The notes under the pieces: model-generated
The model's database searches: none
Told to the model about the DNA's origin: nothing
The model's input: only the letters and a program-made list of their open reading frames with translations
Part shown: one piece after another, positions 1-7,600 of the stretch
Position numbering within the stretch: the first letter of the stretch is position 1
Layout of the letters: each line of letters begins with the position of its first letter
Source: Pseudoselenomonas ruminantium
Lineage (GTDB): Bacteria; Bacillota; Negativicutes; Selenomonadales; Selenomonadaceae
Reading direction: 5' to 3'
Length of the DNA: 38,098 bases
Assembly (NCBI GenBank): GCA_902781305.1
Contig: CACZIV010000023.1
Location: 1-38,098 of the forward strand
Translations under genes and position numbers: made by a program

Positions 1-926
1 GCAGCTACGCTTTCATCAAACTTAGCTTTTTCGTCGCCTTCCAGCTTGTACTCAACGATTTTTTCCATGCCGTTCTTGCCGAGGATAACGGGTACGCCGA
101 TGCAGAGGTCTTTTTCGCCGTATTCGCCATCGAGATATACGCAGCAGGGCATGAGCTTCTTGGCATCGAGAGCGATTGCTTCAACCATAGCAGCTGCAGC
201 AGCGCCCGGAGCATACCAAGCGGAGGTGCCGAGGAGGCCAGTCAGCGTAGCGCCGCCAACCTTCGTCTGAGCTACAGCGTCATCCAGCTGTTCTTTCGTA
301 AGGAGCTGGGTTACAGGAATGCCACGATAAGTAGCCAGGCTCGTCAGAGGAACCATGGTCTTGTCGCTGTGGCCGCCGATAACCGTGCCGTCGATGTCCG
401 TCGGGGTTGCCGGATAGCCAGCTTCCTGCAGAGCCTTGGACAGGAAATAACGGAAACGGCTGCTGTCGAGCATACCGCCCTGACCGAGAACGCGGTTGCG
501 CGGCAGTTTGGAATCTTTGAGCGTCAGGAACGTCATAGCGTCCATCGGGTTGGAGATGATGATGAAGATAGCGTTCGGAGAATACTTCAGCGCCTGGTCA
601 ACAACACCTTTGACGATTTTTGCATTTACACCGATGAGTTCTTCACGCGTCATGCCCGGTTTACGCGGCATACCGGAAGTAACAACTACAACATCGGAAC
701 CTTCCGTCGGTGCATAGCCGTTTTCGTCACCGATTTCAGCCGTAACGCCCGTTACCGTGGTGTCAAAGTTCAGCAAATGTGCCGTCTGCATGATATCCAT
801 AGCTTTGCCTTCTGCAAAACCTTTCTTAATATCCACGAGCATAACTTCGCTGCAGAAATTCTTTACTGCCAGCACATTTGCTACGGTAGCGCCTACGTTA
901 CCTGCACCAACAACTGTTACCTTCAT
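1..926 (-). CDS. mdh: Malate dehydrogenase, C-terminus cut by window edge
   Basis: This NAD-dependent cytoplasmic enzyme interconverts malate and oxaloacetate, in Selenomonads probably in the reductive succinate/propionate branch. The reading frame opens with MKVTVVGAGNVGATVA, a Rossmann fold with GxGxxG. It continues through VVVTSGMPRKPGMTREEL, where the Arg pair in the substrate loop marks malate rather than lactate specificity (lactate enzymes carry Gln there). ISNPMDAMT and GGHSDKTMVP, with the catalytic His, follow. The start is the ATG at 924-926, preceded by an AGGAGG site about eight bases upstream. About 308 codons are visible. The family is about 310-315 residues, so only a few C-terminal residues should be missing. 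It has its own promoter (1052-1080) and no downstream neighbour in view. Confidence 0.93.
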   Translation of the reverse strand, partial: MKVTVVGAGNVGATVANVLAVKNFCSEVMLVDIKKGFAEGKAMDIMQTAHLLNFDTTVTGVTAEIGDENGYAPTEGSDVVVVTSGMPRKPGMTREELIGVNAKIVKGVVDQALKYSPNAIFIIISNPMDAMTFLTLKDSKLPRNRVLGQGGMLDSSRFRYFLSKALQEAGYPATPTDIDGTVIGGHSDKTMVPLTSLATYRGIPVTQLLTKEQLDDAVAQTKVGGATLTGLLGTSAWYAPGAAAAAMVEAIALDAKKLMPCCVYLDGEYGEKDLCIGVPVILGKNGMEKIVEYKLEGDEKAKFDESVA

Positions 927-1020
927 AATCAAATGCCTCCTTAGAATTAGAAAGCGATTGCCAAAAGTCTGTAAATTCCATCAATCCATAAGGGAAACCG
1001 CTTTCGGTATGGCTATAATG

Positions 1021-1042
1021 ATGAATCACACTTATGATTCAT
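1021..1042. repeat. Inverted repeat at the start of the mdh leader
   Basis: Two perfect 8-base arms, ATGAATCA (1021-1028) and TGATTCAT (1035-1042), enclose six bases. They lie immediately downstream of the predicted mdh transcription start. This could be an operator or a 5' protective hairpin in the mRNA, and the sequence alone does not decide. Confidence 0.5.
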
Positions 1043-1051
1043 TACGTGATA

Positions 1052-1080
1052 ATTATAACAAAGTGATGTGAAAAAATCAA
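1052..1080 (-). promoter_or_regulatory. Probable sigma-A promoter of mdh
   Basis: On the minus strand a TTGATT -35 box (1075-1080) and a perfect TATAAT -10 box (1052-1057) are separated by 17 bases. Transcription would start near 1045, leaving a 5' leader of about 120 bases before mdh. Confidence 0.72.
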
Positions 1081-1155
1081 TAAAAAGCGGTAAATATTTT
1101 TATTATTTTTTATCTTATCATAAATTTGTTTAATAGTCTTATGACCTGCTAACAA

Positions 1156-1187
1156 GAAAAATGACCGGTCAAAAACCGACCGGTCAT
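1156..1187 (-). terminator. Intrinsic terminator of the rubredoxin gene
   Basis: A perfect 10-bp stem, ATGACCGGTC (1161-1170) with GACCGGTCAT (1178-1187), has a 7-base loop. Read on the minus strand it is followed by a T run, and it sits 18 bases after the rubredoxin stop codon. Confidence 0.85.
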
Positions 1188-1205
1188 TCCCCTTAATCCA
1201 CGATA

Positions 1206-1364
1206 CTATTGTTCTTCAAACATATCCTTGCCGACACCACAAAGCGGGCAGACAAAATCCTCCGGCAAATCCGCAAAAGCCACGCCCGGAGCCAAATCGT
1301 ACTCGCTGTCGCCCTTCTCCTCATCATAAATCCAGCCGCAAACCGTACAAACCCAAGTCTTCAT
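1206..1364 (-). CDS. Rubredoxin
   Basis: This is a 52-residue one-iron electron carrier of the cytoplasm. In anaerobes it usually serves peroxide or superoxide detoxification or other low-potential transfers. The four iron ligands are the Cys of CTVCGW (residues 6 and 9) and CPLCGVGKDMFEEQ (near residues 39 and 42). The aromatic core (W4, W11, Y13) and the acidic spacing between the pairs are typical. The frame stays open upstream, but the start is the ATG at 1362-1364. It gives the standard family length and has GGAGGG about seven bases ahead. The gene stands alone between its own terminator and the hairpin-rich region 1417-1514, so its redox partner is not visible. Confidence 0.93.
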   Translation of the reverse strand: MKTWVCTVCGWIYDEEKGDSEYDLAPGVAFADLPEDFVCPLCGVGKDMFEEQ

Positions 1365-1416
1365 CACAAGCCCTCCTAACACCACACCAAGAACCAATAA
1401 TGGTATATCGTCGCTC

Positions 1417-1514
1417 GGCGCCCAAGGAAGGGCGCCGGTGGACGTAAATCCCCGGATGGGATTTCAGTCCACGTTTTCTTTTGGGTACTTTTCTTTGCGC
1501 CAAAGAAAAGTGCC
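1417..1514. repeat. Cluster of three adjacent hairpins, possible dispersed repeat
   Basis: Three inverted repeats follow one another. GGCGCCC/GGGCGCC spans 1417-1436. GTGGAC with AAATCCC, paired to GGGATTT and GTCCAC, spans 1438-1472. A 14-bp stem with a 3-base loop spans 1484-1514, with TACTTTTCTTTG against CAAAGAAAAGTG and one G-T pair. The block fills the gap between the rubredoxin gene and the PHP gene and encodes nothing convincing. Such tandem hairpins are typical of REP or small non-autonomous repeats. Whether it recurs elsewhere in the genome cannot be seen here. Confidence 0.55.
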
Positions 1515-1584
1515 ACAGCAACTCTGTTACTAGTTAGGAACTTCTAGCTGGCTAGTGCCAAATCCTGCCAATAAAGAAAATATT

Positions 1585-2448
1585 TTACTTGGTCAAGCGT
1601 GACTTGACTTCTTCATAGAACGCATAAGGCACGGTAATATTACCGTTCATTCCGCTCCCCATCTCAATTCCCGGCCGGTTTGTCCCATGGAAGTCCGTCC
1701 CGCCCGTGGGCATTAAATCGTATTTCGCTATCATCTGTGCCGCAAATTCTGCATCCTCTGCCGAATAATTCGGATAGAACCGTTCCATGCCATCGAGTCC
1801 TAAGCGATGCAATTCCACAATGGCCTGTTCCTGCTGCTGACGGCTCTCCAATTTGCCCAGGCCGATATTCTTATGGAAATGTGCCAGTGACGTCACGCCG
1901 CCCGCCTCGTGAATGATGGGCAGTGCTTCTTCAGCCGTGATGTTATAATTGAGCCCCAATTCCACCACAGCAGGGTCCAAATAATTATCCCACAAAGGCT
2001 GCGCCCTATCATAAAGATGCAGTGACACCAGATACCGCATTACCGCATAGCGGTCTAACAGCCCCTTATAGGTAAATTCCTGCACCTTTTCCAGACTGAT
2101 ATCTACACCCTTGCGGCGCACAAATTCGATAATATCCTCAATCCGCCCTTCCTTGATGGCGCGGATTTTCTTGTACATGGACTGAAAGTCAGAATGATTG
2201 GCATCAAAGCCCAAACATACCACATGAATCTTGAGCCCCTGAAAATCTGCCGTCAGCTCCATACCGTTGATGAATTCCACCCCAGCTGCGCTGGCCGCTT
2301 CTGCCGCTTCCGCACAGCCGGCCATCACATCATGGTCCGTCAGCGCAAAAGCCGAAATCCCCTGCTCCTTGGCGTGAACAGCCAATTCGCCCGGCGTAAA
2401 ACTGCCGTCCGAAACCAACGAATGAACGTGTAAATCAATTTTCTTCAT
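1585..2448 (-). CDS. PHP-domain phosphoesterase
   Basis: This 287-residue protein belongs to the PHP superfamily of metal-dependent phosphoesterases, close to the YciV/RNase AM type that acts on nucleoside 3',5'-bisphosphates or short RNA ends. The metal-binding motifs are clear: DLHVHSLVSDG (His7, His9, Asp14), LTDHD (residues 37-40, so Asp38-His39-Asp40), GMELTAD (Glu64), LAHFHK near residue 190 and GGTDFHG near residue 255. Length agrees with the family. The start is the ATG at 2446-2448 with GAGGATAGGA upstream. It lies 26 bases downstream of uvrC on the same strand and is probably co-transcribed with it. The exact substrate cannot be read from sequence. Confidence 0.88.
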   Translation of the reverse strand: MKKIDLHVHSLVSDGSFTPGELAVHAKEQGISAFALTDHDVMAGCAEAAEAASAAGVEFINGMELTADFQGLKIHVVCLGFDANHSDFQSMYKKIRAIKEGRIEDIIEFVRRKGVDISLEKVQEFTYKGLLDRYAVMRYLVSLHLYDRAQPLWDNYLDPAVVELGLNYNITAEEALPIIHEAGGVTSLAHFHKNIGLGKLESRQQQEQAIVELHRLGLDGMERFYPNYSAEDAEFAAQMIAKYDLMPTGGTDFHGTNRPGIEMGSGMNGNITVPYAFYEEVKSRLTK

Positions 2449-2474
2449 TATATTCCTATCCTCACTCTATAAAC

Positions 2475-4301
2475 TTATTTTCCTCTTAATTCTGCCTGCG
2501 CCGCAAAGAAATTATACACGGCTTCAGCGGCCGGTTTATTCATGCCCGGTGCCATGGCCAGTTCCTCCACCGTGGCCGCCTTAATCTTATTGATACTGCC
2601 AAAGTGGCTCCATAGTGCCTGCCGTCTTTTCGGCCCAATGCCGACAATATGGTCGAGCACCGACACCAGATTGCGCTTGCCCCGCAATTTGCGGTGATAA
2701 GTAATCGCAAACCGATGAGCTTCATCGCGAATCCGCTGAATCAGATAGAGCGCCTGACTATGACGCGGCAAAACCACTGGCTCAGGATTGCCCTCGGTGA
2801 ACACAAGTTCAAACTGCTTAGCAAGTCCAACAACAGGCACATGCATATGCCCTGCCACATTGCGGATGATTTCCAGCGCCGAAGAAAGCTGCCCCTTGCC
2901 GCCATCAATGATGATTAAATCCGGCAGTTCTTCCTCCGGCAAATCGACATAGCGGCGGGTCGTAACCTCCCGCATGGAGAGAAAATCATCCGGCTTGCCT
3001 TCGGTGCTCTGAATCTTAAATCGCCGGTAATCGGACTTCTTCGGCAAGCCGCCTTCAAAGACCACCATGGACGCCACCGTTTCACTGCCCTGATTGTGGG
3101 AGATATCAAAACACTCCATACGGTCAGGCGGTTTGGGCAGACCCAAATAACGCCCCAGTTCCTCCACCGCGCCCAAGGTCTGGTCATTGGCCTGCTTGAT
3201 GCGGGCCGCTTCATCATGGAGATATTTTTCCGCGTTGGAAGCCGCCATATCCACAATATCTTTTTTGGTGCCCCGCTGCGGCAGGATAAGCTGGACTTTG
3301 GCCTTCTTTTTCTTCGCCGACAGCCATTTTTCCAAGAGTTCCTGCTCCGTCTGCGGAATCGCCAATGGCAGGAGAATTTCCCGCGGAATAAAGGTCGCCC
3401 GATGATAATACTGCTGCAAAAAGGCCGCCAAGACCTGCCCGTCGCTTTCGTCCTCACTGCCCTGCAGCAAAAAATGCTCCCGGCCAATCATCTTGCCGCC
3501 ACGAATCATAAAGACCTGCACGACAACACCGATTTCCGAGCGGGCCAGCCCTACGGCGTCCTGGTCGCCGGAACCCGTGACGATATTCTGCTTTTCCGCT
3601 ATCTTGCGCACGGCGAGCAGCTGGTCACGCAAACGCGCTGCAATTTCAAAATTAAAGCTCTCGGCCGCCTGCTCCATGCGCAGCTGCAATTCCTTTTCCA
3701 CATCTTCCGTGCGGCCTTCCAAAAACAGCAGTACCGCCCGAATCATGGCATCGTAATCGCCCTTTTCGACCTTGCCTACGCAGGGTGCCAGACACCTCTT
3801 GATATGATACTCCAAACAGGGCCGTTCCTGCAAATGCTTGCAGGTGCGCAACGGGAAAAGCCGCCGCAAAAGCTTTAAGCTCTCATGTACCGCTGTGGCA
3901 TTTGTATAGGGGCCAAAATACCGCGCTCCGTCCTTTAAGATGCGCCGTGTGATGAACACACGCGGAAAATCTTCCTGCACCGTCACTTTGATATACGGAT
4001 AGCTCTTATCGTCCTTGAGACTGATATTATAGCGGGGACGGTGCTTCTTAATCAGATTACATTCCAGAATCAGCGCTTCGACTTCCGAAGCCGTCATGAT
4101 GATTTCAAAGTCGGCAATATGGGACACCATCGCCCGTACCTTGGGACTGTGATTCTTGCCCGATTGAAAATACTGCCGCACCCGGTTCTTCAGCACAATG
4201 GCCTTGCCTACATAGATTATCCGCCCTTCGGCGTTCTTCATGATATAAACGCCCGGTTTATCCGGCAATAATTTTAACTTCTCCGCCACAATATCCGTCA
4301 T
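2475..4301 (-). CDS. uvrC: Excinuclease ABC subunit C
   Basis: UvrC makes both incisions around bulky DNA lesions after UvrA and UvrB have marked them. The 608-residue protein starts at the ATG at 4299-4301, with AGAGGAAG ahead of it. The open frame runs 57 codons further upstream, but that part overlaps the predicted promoter and has no family similarity. Domains in order are the GIY-YIG nuclease (GVYIM then IIYVGKA, residues about 15-92), a UVR segment that binds UvrB (EIAARLRDQLLAVRKIAEKQ, near residue 210), the RNase H-like second nuclease (ECFDISHNQG, then LIIIDGGKGQL) and C-terminal helix-hairpin-helix motifs (VGIGPKRRQALWSHFG). The length is normal. The PHP gene follows closely. Confidence 0.97.
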   Translation of the reverse strand: MTDIVAEKLKLLPDKPGVYIMKNAEGRIIYVGKAIVLKNRVRQYFQSGKNHSPKVRAMVSHIADFEIIMTASEVEALILECNLIKKHRPRYNISLKDDKSYPYIKVTVQEDFPRVFITRRILKDGARYFGPYTNATAVHESLKLLRRLFPLRTCKHLQERPCLEYHIKRCLAPCVGKVEKGDYDAMIRAVLLFLEGRTEDVEKELQLRMEQAAESFNFEIAARLRDQLLAVRKIAEKQNIVTGSGDQDAVGLARSEIGVVVQVFMIRGGKMIGREHFLLQGSEDESDGQVLAAFLQQYYHRATFIPREILLPLAIPQTEQELLEKWLSAKKKKAKVQLILPQRGTKKDIVDMAASNAEKYLHDEAARIKQANDQTLGAVEELGRYLGLPKPPDRMECFDISHNQGSETVASMVVFEGGLPKKSDYRRFKIQSTEGKPDDFLSMREVTTRRYVDLPEEELPDLIIIDGGKGQLSSALEIIRNVAGHMHVPVVGLAKQFELVFTEGNPEPVVLPRHSQALYLIQRIRDEAHRFAITYHRKLRGKRNLVSVLDHIVGIGPKRRQALWSHFGSINKIKAATVEELAMAPGMNKPAAEAVYNFFAAQAELRGK

Positions 4302-4367
4302 AAATTCACTTCCTCTGCTTTTGGCAATGCTTGAAGATGTATCGAAAACTTTTTCCATCGCACACAC

Positions 4368-4396
4368 ATTATAGGCTGATTCGCTATGCTCTTCAA
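4368..4396 (-). promoter_or_regulatory. Probable sigma-A promoter of uvrC
   Basis: On the minus strand TTGAAG (4391-4396) and a perfect TATAAT (4368-4373) are 17 bases apart, about 65 bases upstream of the chosen uvrC start. This supports the internal start rather than the longer open frame. I saw no SOS box of the GAAC-N4-GTTC type beside it. Confidence 0.7.
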
Positions 4397-4424
4397 GCAT
4401 TTTGACGTATTTTATTTTTTGGAT

Positions 4425-4501
4425 AGTATAAGCCCGCCGGCTTATACTCTTTTCCCCTGCGCACAGCGTCACAAGGATAGTATTTATCTGCCAGCGGGCT
4501 T
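4425..4501. repeat. Overlapping alternative hairpins between tpsA and uvrC
   Basis: AGTATAAGCC (4425-4434) pairs with GGCTTATACT (4439-4448). The same segment (4430-4441, AAGCCCGCCGGC) can instead pair with 4490-4501 (GCCAGCGGGCTT). The two foldings exclude each other. A direct repeat GGATAGTAT at 4421 and 4475 flanks the pair. The region lies in the 3' end of the tpsA transcript, about 100-180 bases after its stop, and upstream of the uvrC promoter. There is no good T run on the minus strand, so a standard intrinsic terminator is not shown. The rest of 4302-4600 holds only the uvrC promoter and AT-rich filler. Confidence 0.5.
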
Positions 4502-4600
4502 TTCCTGCTGTTATTTATCTGTCTTATTATTTACCATCTGTAATCGCTAACCAATCACCTGCTCTTTCTTCCAAATTAAGCATCCCCGGACTGGCCAGAA

Positions 4601-7600
4601 TCAGTGGACAGGTTTTGTCTCTTCCCACCAATTATCGGATACCCCTGCCTCCTCCAGCTTTTTCAAATATTCTGCTCTCTTTCTGGCAGCTTCTTCCTCT
4701 TGCTTCCTTCTTTCCTCTTCCGCTCTCCTTTCGGCTTCTTCCTCGGCTTTTCTCTTAGCCGCGAGTTCAGTATCACTAAGCTCACTAAATTCGCCTATTC
4801 TCAGCTCACCGTTGATATTGACCAGCCTTGCCTTTCCTCCCAAAGCCTTGGCGTTCACCAGTGCACCATTGGCGAGAATCCGCGCATCAGCGATATCTCC
4901 ATCATTTGCAAAAAGGCTGATGGTACGGCCAGCCCTGATATAGCCCTTGTCAAAGCCGTAATCGTTCACCATGCGGAAGCCGTGATCTGCACGCAGGTAA
5001 GCATCCATACCGGCAGCCACGGACAGAACCGTCAGGGGCAGTTTGCCCTTTTGATAAACGTAGACCGATTGACCAGAGTTGGCATTGAGCCAGCCATTAA
5101 TCATCAGTTCCATGAACTTATCCTCACGGCCAATGCTGCCGCTGCCGCCAAAGATGGTAAGGTTGCGGCCCCGCAGGGTTGTGCCGTCAGCCAATGTTAC
5201 CCCCTGGCCAGCGGTCAGGCGGATATCGCCATTGGTATCAATGCCGCCCACAAGATTCAGTGCTGAATCCTCGGTTGCACTGACATAGACATTATCCCGG
5301 CCTTTGAACTGTACCTTGCCACCAGCAGCGATATCCACTGTAACCGGCACCTGACGCTTCACCGTAACGCCATCCTTATCCCAGGTCAGATCCCCAGCCT
5401 TAGCCGAAGCCAACAGCTGCATATTCTTTTCCTTGGTTATGTCTGCATTGCGAATATATACGGCCTGGTCATCATAGCCAATGCCGCCATTTTCCGCCAG
5501 CAATGTAATGTTTCTCCCTTTAATATTGGGTGATTTTACGAATTCAATCTGGCCCGGACGACTGTTGACAATGCTGTCCTGAATGGCATAGAGCATTTCA
5601 TTTTGACTCCAGCCATAGTTTTCACTTGCCTGCAAGTCACTATAATCCGCAATCAGGCTGATTTCTGCTGCGGTAAAGCCTTTGCCCTTGAAGTAGGCAT
5701 CTTTGGCGGCCTGCAGCTTGTTGCGGGCTGCATTTTGTTCCGCTTCGGTGCCTGCCTGCTGAAGGGCACGGATATACGCTTCCTTGGCGGCGATGATGCC
5801 TGCATCCTGAAGATAAGCGGATGCCGCATTCTTATAAGCTGCCACTTTCGCATCATCCACTAGCATAGTGCCATCACCTTTATCATAGGATGCCAGCTGG
5901 CGGGCACGATATTCCAGTGCTTCCAGCCGCACAGCTTTAGCTGCTCTGGCAGCCTCATAAGAAGACGATGCATCATCACTTGCGGAGATAATGCCCAGCC
6001 GCCGCCAGCGTTCAAGCAAAGCATCTGTATCCGAATTTGTCGTTACACCGCCATTAGCGTCTACAATACTGCCTTTTTCTGCTTTCAGCATGACATCACC
6101 GGTTTTACTGGTAATATTAGCAATCCGCATATCACCATCGGTCTGCTGCATATAGATGCTGTTCTGCGCCTCGGCTGTAATGGCTGCATCGGAATGGTCA
6201 TTCGAACGCAGTACTGAAGCGGCTTTTACCCGCAAGAGGCTGCTATCTGTACCAATACCGCCTGTTTCACTATAAAGGCTGATGGCTGGTGCTGCAATTA
6301 GGGAATCTGCACGGCCATTGATGATATTGCCCTTCGCTTTAATCGTGACCTTATTGTTATTTGCTGCATTTTTCACCTGAACAGTCCCAATAGCCAAATC
6401 CCCATTGTCACTGCGGAAATCAATATCCAGCTTCCTTCCGGTCAGGTTAATATTGGCCTGCTTGCCAATAGCACTGTGTTGCAACGAAAGGTTTAATCCA
6501 CGTGCGGAAGCGGTCAGATTGTCCGTCAGCACATGACCATTTCCCGTTATATCGCTACTGCTTGTCAGCGTTATCGTCCCCAAGCCTCGGGAACCATCCG
6601 GTGTTGCCGCACTGGCAATCGTATCCGTCAGGACAATACTGCCCTTGGCACTAATATTGATATCTCCATTCGAGGCAGCAAAGCCTAAGCCAATGGGTGC
6701 ATCAGCGGCAATCGAAGTGGTCGTAGAGGTATAGTTGCCCGTTGTTTCTGTCCAGCTGTAAGTGACATAACCAGAAACATGTGCCCAATTCGTATAGTGC
6801 ATCTCAGATGCATTAACCTTGCCCTTTGTCGTGCCAGTGGTATTATGCACTTCACTCTGAATCGTAATGCCTTCTTTGTTGCTGTTTAGATACCGTTCTA
6901 CAGAGTTGCCGGCTGTACTGCCCAAATTGTAGGTATACGGAATCAACCCTCTGCCCAGCAAATCATCACCTGTATTGCTTCTGGTTGTAGTCTGCACATT
7001 GTGAATATCCGAACCAATCTGAGCGATAAGTTCATCTGTAGAGCCTGTACTCCAAAGCTTGAACAGCCCAAAGAAGGAAGCGTAATGCTTGTTATACGTC
7101 TTATCCACAATTGTCTGGCCGCTGGTACCGCCTGTCCAGCGATAGAGCTGGTTAGTGGGGGTATACAGATTGCCGGTATAGGCAGTCCAGCCCTGATCGT
7201 CTGCCATAATGGTTCCCGGTGCATAACTTCTGGTATAGCCATTTTTGTATTCAAAGATACTTCCTTTGCTGGGGTCATTTATGCGAATCAGGCCATTCCG
7301 ATAATTATTGGTAATGCGCCCTACAAAAAGCCGCCCCCCTGTATCACTGGTATTGATGTTTATTTCTGCCGGTCCATCGGCTACAACAATCCGTCCATTG
7401 CCTGTGCTGGCCACCGTGCCTTTAATATCCACGCGGCCGCCTTGAACCTCAATATCACCAGTCAGCAAGTGCCCAGTAGATGGATTATAGTATATTGGTA
7501 CTGCATAATCCCACCGATTTGTGCTGCTGTTCCAAATCTTTCCTTTACTTCTGCTGACAAGATATTTTTCATCGCCGATTACCGCATCATCCGTCAACGC

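Noticed and set aside
1324-1521. 65-codon minus-strand frame with SLAQRKVPKRKRG wording
   Set aside because: It is a translation of the hairpin cluster at 1417-1514 and overlaps the rubredoxin start. The stem symmetry explains the sequence better than coding does.
3096-3878. Plus-strand open frame of 260 codons opposite uvrC
   Set aside because: Antisense shadow of uvrC without a ribosome site.
4302-4472. 57-codon N-terminal extension of uvrC
   Set aside because: The extension contains the predicted -35 and -10 boxes of uvrC and lacks any ribosome site. The internal ATG at 4301 gives the family N-terminus.
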